A stretch of 64,000 nt of DNA from Varroa destructor (taxonomy: Eukaryota > Arthropoda > Arachnida > Mesostigmata > Varroidae), in contig NW_019211455.1 in NCBI RefSeq assembly GCF_002443255.2, positions 7,287,959 through 7,351,958 on the forward strand, read 5' to 3'. The position numbers and the translations under genes are program-made. Positions 1 through 14,053 of the stretch are shown here, one piece after another. Position 1 is the stretch's first letter, and each line of letters opens with the position of its first letter. The notes beneath the pieces were generated by a model. It saw only the letters and a program-made list of their open reading frames with translations, ran no database searches and had not been told where the DNA came from.

Positions 1-1289
1 TTGCACATTTGAGCCAATAGAATTTTCTTGATGTTGCAATATAAGCGCAATGCGTAATTGTGCTTTTGTGTGGACAGGAGTAGTGGCACCTTTTATCTAT
101 TACACAGTTATTATCAACTTGCTACATTAACCACCTTGGACAACCACGAAAAAATACGCCCATTCCTTGATGGCTGAATCGTTAATACGATGGTTAAGTT
201 AATCGAAACTTCAATATAAAAACTTAAGATAGAATCCAATTTGTTCAGTCACGTCTGGATGTAAATGTATTTTCAGCTTATCCTACGTTCATGGACACAC
301 ATCTCCTATTTTTATATTTTATTTCTTAAATTACATTAGAATAGACAAACAAAAACAGCTGATCAGCATTAACACGAGGAAGCTCTTTCCACTCGATATC
401 TGCACCACATAAGACGAAGCTAAGTCGCAAGTCTTGGTATCCCAAGCAGTAAGACGCTTGCACATTGGATGGGCAAAGGGAAGCTTTTATCATGCAATAA
501 ATTCTAGCTGAAATAATGGGTTTCTACTACAGAATTCCCCGCGGAAACATATGATAATAGTTGATGAGCAATTAAAAATTATTCAAAGAAGGACACAGAG
601 CAAATGAAAACAGAAGAATGTCACGATGAGAGGCTTTCTCTCTAAGGACAGAAAGTTGACAACGTTTCTGGTATATTAAAAAATGAGATGGAGCTAATGT
701 ATTATTCTTCAATGAGCCGGTCATTCATGTTGATTAAATTGCGGCTTTAGAATGAAAATGTAACTTATAAAAAAGTTTGACTGAAGTTATGATAAAACAA
801 TATAGTACGTTAGTGCTCTAATTGTCCGGTTGTTGGGTCAGTCAAAATGTAGTCTATATACTACAGGCTGCGGGAGCTTACGTTATTGGACAAACCACGT
901 GTGTATGACTCTGTAAAATAAACAAAAACGTTTAGAGCAAAAATAGTTAAAAATATAACAAACGCAACTTTGTTCTTAAATTTAAAGTTCCAAAAAATAT
1001 TAGGTTTTCTTCCGTGTTAACTAACTTCCAAATTCAAACGAAAGTTCTTATACATATTAAACGTTTCTGTGAAAATCGATAATCTAGGCACAAATATAAA
1101 GTTTCTTTGAAGTAGGTGTAATCCTGGAAACGGCAATGAGCTAAGCTTACCTATATATACAAACTGAAAATGAGAAACCAACAGCAAAAGCTCTTATCTG
1201 ATCGTAATTATTAAGCAATCATTTTTGTGACCGGGGATTAACCTTGAACAGATAAGCGGTCTCTTCAGGCGGTTACCGGTGGCAAATTT
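1..1289. other. Non-coding stretch, no feature recognised
   Basis: AT-rich sequence with many stops in all frames. I see no exon with convincing splice sites, no repeat longer than simple A/T runs and no RNA gene. Confidence 0.5.
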
Positions 1290-1433
1290 TTACCGCGCAG
1301 ACTGTGCTTGAGGGCTAAAGGCCTCTCTCACGGGAACATTTACTACAGAGGACTGCGGCCCGCATTCATCCCATGCAGTGGTGTCACAGTTTTTTTGTAC
1401 ATCGGCTAGCTTTGCCTCAGCCGTATCTTCTAC
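1290..1433 (-). CDS. Candidate minus-strand coding patch, unknown
   Basis: I do not recognise this. On the minus strand, 47 codons are open up to a TAA at 1290-1292, inside a locally GC-richer block (about 1240-1570). The translation has protein-like composition, with an acidic start containing VEDTAEAKLADVQ and an inner stretch TTAWDECGPQSSVV. Just before the stop the bases GGTAAAA could be a weak splice donor, so this could be an internal exon rather than a terminus. No start codon and no strong acceptor were found. The opposite strand is also open here (1373-1585). A chance ORF in a GC-rich patch or a transposon relic is equally possible. Confidence 0.15.
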   Translation of the reverse strand, partial: VEDTAEAKLADVQKNCDTTAWDECGPQSSVVNVPVREAFSPQAQSAR

Positions 1434-2907
1434 TTTATATAGCTTCCCTCATTCAGGAAGGTTGTGTGATACGCGTCGCCGGCGGGACCCGAAATAACAA
1501 CCCTTGGACAACTAGAGGCTTAGCCATCCAAGCTCTTGCGTTAGTCTCGTATCACACACTTTGTATTTCAAGCCGTCTTCTGTAATGAAATCAAATTTGT
1601 CGTTCAATCATTTGTACTAGACTATGCTATCGTAAGTATTGAAAAAACAGAAACGAATGTATATATTTATTGTCAATTGGCTACACCTGTACTAGCGTTA
1701 AATTTTTTTAATTGTGTAGGCAGTAGCAGTGGTGGTACCTTATTTTATCTGTGCCAGTTTAGCACAAACTGCGTGCTTAAACTGATACGACCACGTATAA
1801 GGTTTTTCAGAAAATCTTCCTTTAAAAGAACTACTTTAGAAAGATAATGACCATAACCTGAAACATCAGATCCTTAAAAATGCACCTCACATGTGAGAAG
1901 TGTCGCTGGTAAAAGAAAGAAGTGTTAGTGCTGGAGGAAGAGATAAGGATCGCGTGTGTACGAGGCCTGACGCGTGTACCGAAGAGCAAGATATTCTAAA
2001 GCTAAGCTATGTGGCGCTGCGAGCAAAAGGTCGGCCATATAAGGAAAAGACTTCTCTTAATTGGGTCCTTTTTCTCTCTGCAAGCCATTTGGATCAACAA
2101 CTTGCTTCACGTTAGATTACGATGTTACGGGCAAAACAAATGTTCTAAAAGAATATCGCTCCTTATCTGTAACAGTGAATTGCAAACCTTAATCATAAGA
2201 GACAACAGTTAGCTCTTTGAGCTAGCAACAAAATCGACGTTCCCGGGTGCTACTACGGCAATTATTTTTATTTGTCGTTTTTAGCAAAAAAATAGTTAGG
2301 ATTATGTAGGTCCTAATCTGCAGTGTGTGTAGGTGTCCTTATACATTTTTAATTCACCTTGGTCAATGAACCTTCCGCTCGATTTCTCCCTCATCCACTA
2401 GATTATCCTAAGCCCTTAAATTAAAAATTATTTGGCTTAAAGGCACGCCCTTAGAAAATGCACACTAGGCAGATGGTCCTAGGCCGAAAAATGATCTCTC
2501 TTTTTGTGGAGTTTTCATTTCCCCAAGAAAAATCGTTGCTTTGAGCTTTCGAATATTTTGTGACATAACACAGAACACTAAAGGGAAAAAGATTTACTTT
2601 TAGGCCTGTTACTTACAGTTAGTCTAAACTGATTGGATAACAGTAATCACTAGTAGATCAAAACAAAAGAATACACATGTTCTGGTGAACAATTGGCATT
2701 TGTCTGGATCATTCCTAGCTTGACATACTTCTAAAATAAGTGCTTGATTATACTTGTAAGAGTAGTCCAATATATCGTTATTAGCATTAGCAACACAATG
2801 TGGTTACTACCTATACATGTAAAAGTTTCACCTGCAATCGTCCTTACGGAATGATTCCCGCTTGAATGGCTTATTTTTCTAGTTTGATTTCTTGAGATGA
2901 AAGGAGT
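1434..2907. other. Non-coding stretch, no feature recognised
   Basis: Mixed AT-rich sequence with only short open frames. No repeat, RNA gene or splice-bounded exon could be supported. Confidence 0.45.
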
Positions 2908-3245
2908 TCAGAAATTTTCTAGAAAGCATGGTTCAAAGATACGCATGACTGCCGGTGTCTGTGTAAGCCGACGATTATATGTGATCCTGTAGTAACTTGG
3001 CTGATCCTTGAGGTCATCGTAGCAACAAGACCCAGTGTTACCAGTTCCTGGCCAGTTATCACCAGTAGCGCCGATTCTGTATGGAATTTCCGTCCTTATT
3101 CCGCCAATATGCCTTCTTCCGTTTTCCTGGTCTTACGGGATATGAACTTGCTACTTCTTGCCTTATTCCGCAGTTTACGGTATTGCACCCGAAAAGGATT
3201 TTCATCCGGATCGAAGGCCACATGTAAATCTACATTGACGCGGAT
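2908..3245 (-). pseudogene. Possible decayed coding patch read in two minus frames
   Basis: Two minus-strand open stretches overlap here in different frames. The upstream one (3245 down to a TAA at 3096-3098) contains DPDENPFRVQYRKLRNKAR. The downstream one (3132 down to a TGA at 2908-2910) contains IPYRIGATGDNWPGTGNTG followed by a Tyr/Arg-rich stretch. Both have protein-like composition, and the second takes over where the first ends. That is what a single reading frame broken by an indel would look like. No family was recognised and splice sites are not clear. The plus strand also has a hydrophobic open frame over 3040-3140, so strand assignment is uncertain. It may be a transposon relic. 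Confidence 0.2.
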
Positions 3246-6200
3246 TTAGGACTATAGTTGAGCCAAGTAGTTAAGTAAGGTGATGTTTATGTGCATACGT
3301 TACATCACTCTATGCACTCCGCAGCAACTGCTTCCGAAGCAGACTCAGCGGTCTGGTACAGAATCTGCTGTCTCACCTTGACAGGCGGAGTCCGAGAACA
3401 TCGGCGAAGAGAATATCATAATGACGTTGTTTTTGGTGCTGCTGATGTCAGCAAGTATATTGGAATAGGACGCGAACTAGGCCCAACGTCAAGCAACGTG
3501 CTCACTGTTGAGCCATTGTTGTAACCCGCCGAGTTGCAGTTGTGTATCCATTCGGTGACCTAATCGCCTCGGTTGATTCAAACATCACACGGCCCGAATG
3601 TCAAACCAGCCTCTCAGGATACCTAATGCCATAAGTGTGGGCCTATGTCCTTCCTACACACGCCTTGTCTGAAGCAACAATAATAGGAAATTAGGTTAAG
3701 TGGTGCAATCCATAGAGAATCGAAAAACATTCATTTATCGGCCAGATAAGGATAGAAGGCTAAATCTTGATGTACGGGAGAGTTGGATCTAAAAGGTGCA
3801 GAGACTCGCTACGCATTATGAGCAACAAGCAGAGTCAAGCCGAGCTCTCGTTTGTATACAAGTAAATTCTATTTCCTCCCTATCATCCAATAATTAAGGA
3901 GATAGTCTGATAGATACATATTGTAGATTTTGGCAAAGGTTATGTTTTTTCAGTAATTCACTGCATTTGTACTATTAAATAAATTCGTTGCGTTACAGTT
4001 TCCACTTAGTGTGTAGTTAAAAAATTTCGATTTGATATAAATAGTTTATAAATAACTACTTTCAAGTTACGGAACCCAGGCCATAGGTGGAACAATTATC
4101 AACAAAAGGGAGTTATAAGGAAGTTATAATTAGACATTCGATGTCGTCTATTACGGCCCATCGAATTGAGACACTTTCAAAAGTAAAGACCGTACAATGC
4201 ATTAGCATATGTAATAGTTAAATTTAATTCTGGTACGCAAAGACTCGAGCGTGTTATACTAGGGTGATACATGGTCGTTTTCTGTTTTCGTGCTTGCTCC
4301 CCGGGCAAAGCGATACTTTGTAATACACATGCCGCATTGACTAGCTACTATCAGATAGCATACTAATTAATGATAAAGAGATTTCACGGGCCACATGCTT
4401 AGCAGCCCCCGAAATCTAGTACGAGACAGGGCTGAAAAGTACCACGTGACAGTGAGGCGTATTGAACGCTTTACAAGTATATACGAACTAAAACGCCTGT
4501 GACACTGGAAGCAAGCTAGGATTTGATTGTTTCCTCGTAACCTGGATTTACTAGCAAGCAAAGCAAATGCCAACTGCAACCGACAAGTATGATAACCATT
4601 TGGGCTTGCTGGGATCGCCTTAAACTTGTGCCGCAAGTTAAAAGTAGATGTACTTATGCTAGTTTCTTGTCTCGTCTCTAATTTGTGCGTTAATGGCTGT
4701 TTCTATTGTACTTAATTGATACTGCAAATATGATTTTGAAGAAGAAATAATTTTTACATGCAGCTGAAGATTTCAACTATACCGTTTCCGGCCAATTGGG
4801 TGCGGTAAACACTCGTCCAAGAGAAAGCATGTAAGAGGTCGCTCTCCCGACCTAGGAAAGGCGGTAGCTGCCCGCGGTTGCGGCCGATGCCTATAATATA
4901 TACAATCACTTAATGCGACGTACGACCATAAACGGTTTACGTGTTTGGTCTGTCTGATGCGTTCGCGCATTCCTAAGCCCCACTTACGGCGTCTAGAACA
5001 GAACAACATAAGTTGCTGTTGTCTAACATATGCCCTGAGGGGTGCTAACTTCTTATGCAAACACATACACACAACAACTGTCGATATTCATCGACGTGAC
5101 GTGCAGTTAAGCTGCAATGTCAGCTAAGGCTAAACGCTTGAATTCTCCAAACTTTATACGCAACGTATATAAGTACAGAAATGTTTGCAGTTATCTTTGT
5201 TTGTCGCTGTCCAATGGTCAAGTTACTATTGCAGATATCTAGGGTTAATCCATAACTTTCAGAAGGGCCCATGGGTTTGATGCGAATAAGCAAGATAAAT
5301 GAATTAAGTTATCTGCATTTTATACAACGCACATACTGGTGCTGTCGTCGAAGAATGTAAGTGCTGGGCGCTGGACGGTTCCGATCAATCAGCCCCAAAC
5401 AGATAGAAGATGGCGTATCACGACTAGAGCAGAAACACGCTTATTTCTGCTGTCAAATTGTTCTACTAATGTTAATCGAAATCTCGCCCCCTTCATTAGT
5501 AGTAGGGTTTTTCGTTGTTTTCTGATCTGATTTAGCCATTACGTCTGCACGATGATACAGTTGATTCAGCTATATAAACAATGATTTGAAGCTTCAAAAG
5601 TTTCTACGTCTGTCGCAGTACCTTCTGCATCGACTTCGGTCCTCGTAGAAACTATGAACCGAGGTCGAGTTATTGTTGCGTGCGTTGCTAGCTACAACAC
5701 ATATCTATATATAATTTTTTTTCTCGAGATGAATAAATGCACTTGGCATCACTAGGACTATTACGTTATTATGTAGATATGCATCTGCTATTTACAGCTT
5801 TATCAAGCTTGTTGTTACTGAAATTTTCTCAGATTGAACTGATCTTAAACATTTAGATAAAAAAAAAACATAAAACGCCATTTTAATACATTCGTTACTG
5901 TACATTATGGTGGTTGTGTTTAGTTTTTAACGAAACTATCATTACCGACCATAGGCATGTGGAATAGCCTTAGGAATGGTGCCGAATTAGGCGCCGATCG
6001 ACGAATCTGGCAAATAACTAATTTTGACAAGAGCAAGGCCGATATGTTGAAATAAGATCATCTCATTCGTATGTTGAAAGGAAAACGAGACATTGGGGCA
6101 ATGAAGGAGACTGTGATCCTAACGGGTTTCACTTTTCTCTCTAGCATCTGTGTCTCCTAAACGGTATAAAGTTCTACTGCTGATTCAAGAACATAATTAG

Positions 6201-7128
6201 AGAAGTTCCAGTAGATCAATAATGTAGGACATACGTTGCAACTAACGAGGCTCAGCCTGACAACTCTGATGATATCATTGGATTGAGTTACATGCGTTCA
6301 ACGTAAATCGGCAAAATGTAAAGGACACAAATCGCTTATTTATTTTTACATATTTACTCTGGTCATGCTATTCGGTGTCATTATCGACAGTAACTTTAAT
6401 GAAGTTCTCATCTTGACACAAGGTACGACAGGATGAACACGAGACGAGCGTTATATATATGGACAGCTTTTTTTCAGGTATTCTTACCGAGGTCTTTCCT
6501 GTGAAAATTCGCTTTATTTAAAATTGAAAACAAGCATAACGTCAGTGTTTTCAACCACACAACTTACTATTATTCATTTTATTTAACTTAAACATTCTAC
6601 AAATTCAATTTAAGGAATAATTGTTTTTGATTTGAACAACAGACACTCGATTAGGTGCCTTCTGCAAATGAAAGGGTCAAATTAGCAATGTTATACACAT
6701 TTTCACCTCAAAAGATGTATAGAATTTTTAAAGTAATTACAGTCTAATTTGTAAGCAAGCCAAGCTCCGTTGAAAGCTTTTTTGTGTCCGTTTACAGCTG
6801 TCCAAGCAGATCTAGAAGTTGCTCTTGGCTAACGTGGTACATTAAAGGTATTCCAAAAAAAACAATTGCCTACAGATAGTTCGCCAAGCAAATAGGGTTC
6901 GAGCGATTCCTTCAGCCACCGTGTGAGTATGGCAAGTACCGGTCGTGATGCGATCAATGTCATTCCCCTAGAATAGCGAAGTAATTAACTAAAAGGAAGC
7001 CTGCCGTATCACGTCGAGATTCAACACGTAACGGCGCTTCGAATAAACTGAATCTGATTGAAGATAGCTTTCTTGCAATCGAGTTGACCACTCTCGTTCC
7101 TACTACTTTTCACCATATTCCGTTTTAG
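3246..7128. other. Intergenic or intronic stretch, no confident gene
   Basis: Contains open patches at 3291-3524 (plus) and 4773-5072 (minus) in GC-richer sequence, without recognisable domains or paired splice sites. If the exon candidate at 7129 is real, its upstream exons should lie here. A good acceptor with a 13-codon open tail sits at about 6478, but I could not build a phased chain. Confidence 0.35.
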
Positions 7129-7329
7129 CTTGCGCAAAGAAGACTGGGGGCGCCAGCAGCGTCGGCAACGGCGTCTGCTCCAAAGGGCGGTCTGCCCCCT
7201 GATCGAAGAAGACGTTCTGTGTCCCATGGTCGATCGGCCATTGCACCAACGAAAATTCGAATTGATGCGGCAAGAGAGCTGAACAACGCTAACAAAATAT
7301 CCGGCCTAGGTCGCCTCGCTGACGTATAG
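7129..7329 (+). CDS. Candidate 3' terminal exon of an unknown plus-strand gene
   Basis: I do not recognise the protein. An acceptor (pyrimidine-rich run ending TTTTAG at 7123-7128) is followed, in phase 0, by 66 sense codons and a TAG at 7327-7329. The translation is Ala/Ser/Pro-rich, then strongly basic (PPDRRRRSVSHGRS), then ends with a predicted helical tail (IRIDAARELNNANKISGLG) and the C-terminal residues LADV. This looks like a disordered C-terminal tail of a larger protein. The block is clearly more GC-rich than its flanks. No phased upstream exon was found. The antisense strand is also open (7125-7334), with a less protein-like translation, so chance or an antisense exon is not excluded. 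Confidence 0.3.
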   Translation, partial: LAQRRLGAPAASATASAPKGGLPPDRRRRSVSHGRSAIAPTKIRIDAARELNNANKISGLGRLADV

Positions 7330-10300
7330 AGCACGCTACTGAATAGTTTTTATGACCTGATTTCAGCTGCATGCACTTGTGCGCATATTATAGTATTATA
7401 ATACATTTACTTCCAGATACACATAAAAGCATGCTTCTCAACAAGATTTATTTGGATTTATTTGGTCGCACAGTACAGTGATATCGGTTATATGTACCTA
7501 TTTACCGAAATTATTTATATTTCACATTTTTCCTTTATAGCGCGCCTGATAGACCAAGTTATAGCTATTCATCCATGCACTGACTGACTAATTTTCCTAA
7601 ATCTTAATAGGAATATAACATTTACGGCAACTTAAACTTGTCGTCTTCTGTAGTCAAATGCCCGCCGATGAAGCAGACACACACATTATCAGCCGATCTG
7701 AACTTGAAGCGAGATGTTATGTAGGGATGTTCCAACTAAATATGCCCCTTTTGAGCGCAGACAGGTACTGCGCGGGGCCAAAAAAGGGACCGACACGGTT
7801 TAGTCGGTTCCACTTTCCTTCGCCGTCGAAGAGTTTGTAACCAAAGTCGATGCTACCGCTGGTCTGTACCTCGTCTGAGCGACAGTACTGAACCTAACCT
7901 AGGGGACCGGGAGGGCACAAATCCCTTTGCTTTTCTACGAATGGGTACCCTTTCCTGCGCGGGTCTTTCCCACGGTAGGAAGAGAGTCTCCCCAGGCGCG
8001 CGGACCGGTAGCTACAGCGCGCAACTTGCGCGCGACCCCAAGCAAGCAGACTCCTGCAGTTTGGATGATGTTATCACTGAGAATACTCCCACGCCGTTGT
8101 TATTCCACAAACCCCAGCATCTCATCAGCAATAAGCCAATCAAGCAGTTCAACAAAACACCTTCTTCTTCCGTCATTTAGCAACGTCAATGCAAACCATC
8201 AGATTTCTACCAAGACAATACATGCCATCAACAAGTTACGTAGAGTTTGGTTCATTTCATAACGCCGATAATTAGTACAGAAACTTTGTAGCCTCGTGTA
8301 GCCAACGCAACAGCTTCTATCGACCCGCAACGGCGGTCAAATGTGGAGTGTTAAGGATGTGTAGAGCGGCAACGCCGGGACTACCGTTCGTCAATGCTAA
8401 CAAATATCAGTATATATTTACTACTATCCGCCGTAGTTACAAGAAAAACAGTATTACCTATAAACTAAATCTGGATTAATAAATATGGATAGGCTGTTAT
8501 GCTACTCGTCCATTTTAATTGATCTTCAATTGACGCCAATTCAACAAGACCGACCATTACGCGATCGAGCGACCATCTTGTATATGTGAGTACTATTACG
8601 CTTAACGTAAACTCTTGCAGATAAGTCATCGTATTTACGCCTGGAGATCTTGCAGTATTAGCAACCATCCATTGTTTCGAATACAATGGAGGTGTGTAGA
8701 TCACAGCTCAATCATGGAAGATTGATTATCAAAGCGCATCATAGGCAGACCGAACATCTACCAAACAGTTATCTGAGACAGCCGCACTGGACTGAGGTGC
8801 AGCGCTCGACGGCGACTCTTACGTCAGCCGTTCGACGTACGTACGAAAATAAGAACCAAGTACCGGTTATTTTTCGCTTAGCTCTCCTATCTCGATGTCT
8901 CCGCGTAGAGAAGAGGTTCAACGTGCGTAATAATCATTCATCTTTGAGGTTTCTTTTCGATCGGGAAAGGCCAACTGTTTCAGGTATAACTATGCTTGGG
9001 TAGAACATACGCTGCATGCTACTGAGTAATTAACGGACAGATAACCTCGACATTTATTATGTATCTATGTATACAGTAGGTATTATCTCTTTTGCGCATC
9101 ATGCATACAGAGGTGACTTAAAATGATTCCGTTTTAAAAACTTTTCTAATAATTAAATATTCTTCACTGGGATATAACATCCCTATTATAAGTTAAGTTT
9201 TGTCGAGGGTGACGACTGCTTACTGAAAACGAAACTATTTGCAGTTTGCTATTGTCCTTCTTTTTGTGTATTTTTAACGAGGCTGGCCGCGAAAGCGGTA
9301 ATGTGCACCCGAAAAGCAAATAGTACGGGATATCCTGTAACACTGCAAACGCATTTGTGTCAAGTCCAAGGTTGGGGGGATGAAGCCCTGGAAATGCTTT
9401 GACATTACTTCCTTTCTGCCGGCACCCGTCACAGTGGTCTGCTACTGCAGCCTTGAATACCTTCGAAACCGCTGCTTAGCATAGCCACGGATCTAAGGTA
9501 GTTTTGGTCCGCGCCGAGAGCTTTGATATATGTCATGTCTCTCTGTGCCAATCATCCCTAATGGGCATTCCCCTATACGCCACCTGGAGACACGTTTGGT
9601 AAAGGCCCAGCAACCCCTGCCTTTTGCCTCGTGGAGACATCTTGCCTTATCCGCCGGTAAGGGCTCTCAAGGTCTGTTGTCTTAGTCATGCTGCACCGAA
9701 TCCAAACGTTACGCCCCATTTGGATTAGCTGTTGCTATCCTAGAATATACTGGAAGGTACAGCCCGTCAGGCATTTCCTAGATATGAGCCATCGAACTTT
9801 TCATATGGACTTGCTACGCAGGAGCTGTCGCACATGCTCGACTGCAAGCATTAATTATATTCATTGCTTGTTTTCTGCGCCAGCCATTTTTTCCTATTTT
9901 TCAATTTATTTTTTTTCATTCAAAATTGCCATGGCAGAAGCTAACTAAAGAGATAATTTGTGCGATGGCAGTTTTTAAATGCACTTTCATTATGTCAACT
10001 TACAATGCTAGGAACATAGTAGTAATCGTAGGAGCTTCTATGGCGCCTCATGCATTGCTTATCATATGGTTTTTTTTCATGTGGAAAATGAGCCACGTGC
10101 GAGCTATAGGAATGAATAAGCGCTTGTGCCTTTTTGCAGTTTACTGTAAATAGGATAGTAAATTAGCCCACTTCGCCTCTTTCTCGACGACCTCCTTAGA
10201 CAGATCGTCACACCTTACGACTGTTTTTACACCAGCTGATTTTTTTTAATACGTCGCCATAGAGAAGTGGCATGAAACGATGGACATTTCAGCAATTGCA

Positions 10301-10753
10301 CGTTCTGAACAGAATACACAGGCGGATATATCTGTACAAAGTATGAGATAGTTGTATACAGATCGTAAATATATACCAGGTACAACTGGCGTTAGGAATT
10401 TTTCTTAGAAATGGCACACCCTATACGATTTAGCTGCCGCAGAACTGCAGCAAATAAACTTCTTTAACATAACATATATATATCCAGATCTTTGTGGTTG
10501 GAACTTAAAAATGTTTGTGCCATTCTACAATATAGTTTCGTTATCTAGTATTACTAAGCGTACGGTCGAATAGAAAATGTATATATCACGTGAGATATTT
10601 CAATGGTCTTTCCCAGTGAGCGCATATCAGGGATCTCCGACAGGGGAAAAGCACGACGAATTGTATTACGCGAGCAGGGCGCGTGGCAATCAATTACTCC
10701 TACTATATTTTGACTACGTATACTTCACTAACTTATAATCGTCGGTGCTATAT

Positions 10754-10769
10754 AAAAAAAAAAAAAAAA
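10754..10769. repeat. Homopolymer A run (16)
   Basis: An uninterrupted run of 16 adenines following TATATA. It could be the remnant of a retroposed poly(A) tail, but no flanking target duplication was recognised. Confidence 0.85.
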
Positions 10770-11815
10770 GCTAGCCATTTTGGATTTTGCCATCCCTGTC
10801 CCATAACAAAGAAATCAATCCAGAGTCTAATTAGAAGAAATATTATTATGATCTGGTACACAGTTATGGCCAAAACATGTTTATAATACGACTGTAAAAA
10901 TCGTGCGCGTTCATGAGTCACACATAAGAAAACCTGTCAATCAATATAATATCAACAAAAAAAAAAACAGATTTATGTAGTTGGCTGGAAGTGGACGCAG
11001 ATCGTCTTTCCGAGGACGTCTGTGGCTTTGCTCCCAAGTGGAGCGTGTAATATAATTCAAGAGAATCAGAGAAAATTAACGTTTTTTTTTTTAATGTTAT
11101 TGCAAGCTATATGCATATAAGCGGAAGGGTAACGACAGATGGTTTTGTATCGCAAGCGTAATTGATTTTTTACCACGGAACAATACAGCCAGAACAATAG
11201 AAACGAATCACTCGTTTTCGAACTTAAGCTAAGGAGCCTGCAAACGCCCGCAGTTTGCAGTTCCATACATTTTGTTTGCATAGACAATAAACCTAAGCTT
11301 ATATCATTAATTATGCTGCACTCCCTTGTCTGCTAAATTCTATAATGGGATCTATGTGTACTTTGTGTCTAGAGTTGAATTTACTTGATCGTTACTAAAT
11401 TGAAGTACAAGCGAGATATTTCATTTTACGATTTCCAGACAGACGCCTGTGAAGACAACAGCTATCGATCTTGTTGCTCGGTGTTCAGCGCATAAGGTTG
11501 CCAATAAGTGGGTTCCTACCGTAAGCGTCGATTGCGTTCTCGACTAAGCGTCAAACTGTTGTTTCAACTTATCTTATTAGGGTCCTGCACAGACTGGCCG
11601 CTTTGTATTGGCCTCGAACGCACGCTCTTATGCACACGGTACTTATCTTTCACTATCAAGGCTGAAGTTTTTTTCGGCGCGTATATAAAAATTGAAATAA
11701 GCCAAAATCGCAATTAGAATCACCAAAATTGCTCACCAACTTCGCGTGATAGCCCGAGTTCCTCGGACGTTGACCTGGCTGAAAGTGCCTGAGATCATCG
11801 TTAGTAAACTGTCCC

Positions 11816-11820
<5 letters not shown>

Positions 11821-11855
<35 letters not shown>
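11821..11855. repeat. (TA)n microsatellite
   Basis: 35 bases of perfect alternating TA. The flanks form a short inverted repeat (TCCCAT on the left and ATGGGA on the right), so single strands can fold into a capped hairpin. Confidence 0.95.
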
Positions 11856-11857
<2 letters not shown>

Positions 11858-14053
11858 GAAAATAATTTAAGAAGGTGGACGTGATGTACCATATTCCGAG
11901 GACCAATTGGCCCGAACATTTAACCTTATATTATTAGATAGGAGGAATTCATCAAAATTATGCCGGGAAAATCTTTGATCTGCCGTGCACACGATCGTCC
12001 CTGATACGCGCATTCTTTCCAACGGTAATTCCTCTCTCCGTTTCTGAAGAGTGTGACGAAACACGGCGGCGATAAATTAAAACCGTTCACGCTATTCGCA
12101 GTTTAGTTAACTGTTTGATGACTCCTTTAAGCCGTCGCTAAAAACCGCTGCTACTCTTTAATTTGTAAATTTCGCGGGCATAAGACGTCAGTCGTTATCG
12201 CGCATATATAGATGCTACTAAGATTTGACTTCTGTTTGTTTATCCGTCCCAAATCAATTCTACAAGGTGCTAAGGTCGGGTAAGTTGTTAGAACGGGGAT
12301 TTTTGGCGAATAGCTAAGCTGCGCGCAAGATGAAGCCGATTGGATTCATACTTTCTCTAGAGAAGATTCGGTTTTGGATTTTTTGGCACGAATACGTCTA
12401 AGGGCTATACTGGTCTATATATTGTATGAAAATTCTTTCTAGTGACGAAATGGTAGCCGAATGTTTGCATGGGAATCCATAAAGAGTGTATCGTTCTCGA
12501 TGCCAATGGACAGTTCTCGATGGTCTGAACCCAAATATCATATATATTTCTATATACCCAAATCTAAGTATTTAGGTTTAAAATGTGCCTGAAGAAGAAA
12601 AAAATTGTATGGTATTCTATGTAAGGAGAGTTCGACGCTAATTGATAGAGCACGGTGAGCTGAAAAAAATACATATTTGTATATCCAAGGAACGTATTTT
12701 GGCATGAAAATGGTCAAACATTCATTGGGAGATTCGTCTTGTTTCCGCAATAATGAGTTTCGAGTTCTTTTTGAGTGCCTTATTGAGCAAACCTCTAGTA
12801 TGTATCAATGTAAAATTATAGAGAATGATATATTAAATGTTTTAGTTAAACAACTATTTTCAAAAAAATATTTTTTAAGCTGTTTTCTGAGGGAGAGATC
12901 AAAATAGCAGAAATATTTTTTTTCAAGCGAAATACCACTTTGTTTGAGCCAACTGTGTACATGAATAGGTAGATTTTGAGGAACCGAGTAAAAATGTCGT
13001 GCATCTTCTTATGACTAAAACGGATATCTGTGTAAAGAAAAAAATTGCAAAACAGAATGTGGAAGCTGTTTCGCTTAGGCAACGGTGAAATAATGTTTTT
13101 AAACGGGAGTCTACGTAGGAGATTGTTTTAATGTCAGTCGATCGATTTCGCTGAACTGAATAAAAATGCAATGTACCTATACCTCAAATTATTATTCGAA
13201 AACATTATTAAATATTTGTGTCTTCATTTTATCTATTATAAAAGAAAGGAAAGATAAATATCCAAGATGTCGTTCCGAGGCTTGAATTGACATCAAACAA
13301 AACACCGATATATATTCTTTTAAACCGCTTACTATAAAAAAGATAAAAGCCCTTAAACTATGGTGACGTTCCAAGGACAGTGTCAGTAGGTCAGCCGACT
13401 ATATCTATGACATTTTTTAAAAGTCGCTCGAAGGCCGATGAGATTCACGTACGGCCCTGAGAGATTAGCGGACCGCCGACCCTACTCGTATGCTCTTTGG
13501 AGATTGAAGTTAATCAGCTCAAACTAAAAAAATATATAATTACATTGTAAAAATTTGCCAAAAGCCAACATATTACGAAAAAGGCAAATCTTAAGCCTTT
13601 TCGCAAACATATTAGAACAGGCTGATGAAACGATTATAGAAGGGTAACAACCTAGGTGGGGCAAAGTAACTGCGATTGAATAACTGTTAGTGTATATTTT
13701 TTTATAGTGGATATTAGCTTGGGTTTAACATAAATAAATCACTTGAATCAATAACAAAAGAGGTACGGGGCAAAGTCTGCGGGTCCGCAGAATATACATA
13801 ATAGAGAAAATCAAAAGAAAATACATATATACCTCTAGATTTTCAAAGTTTAGAAGTCCTGTATATCAATTGTCATAGTACATATATAACGTGTTATATT
13901 TCTGAACGCTACTAGGGCCTAAGTAAAGCCGGAAAGAGGCTTGTTTTGCTTTGAAAAGCCATTGATGGATGCCGCTGTGAGATGAAGATTTAGATTTATC
14001 ACGCCGCGACACACTCTGCAATTTAGCACCCATATCAGAGCGTAAAGACGGCA

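Larger units (their letters stand above)
7330..14053. other. Long stretch without a confident gene
   Basis: GC-richer patches at 7640-8260 and 9360-9840 have several open frames but no recognised domain. The second looks like degraded coding DNA, possibly of a mobile element, on the minus strand. Simple repeats are listed separately. Nothing else could be supported. Confidence 0.4.

Noticed and set aside
5600..5700. Cys-rich terminal exon after TCTGTCGCAG
   Set aside because: Both strands and several frames are equally open over under 100 bases, so no frame can be preferred.
9360..9840. GC-rich block suspected to be a second retrotransposon
   Set aside because: Minus-strand frames look coding-like, but no RT, transposase or integrase motif could be identified, so it was not listed as a mobile element.
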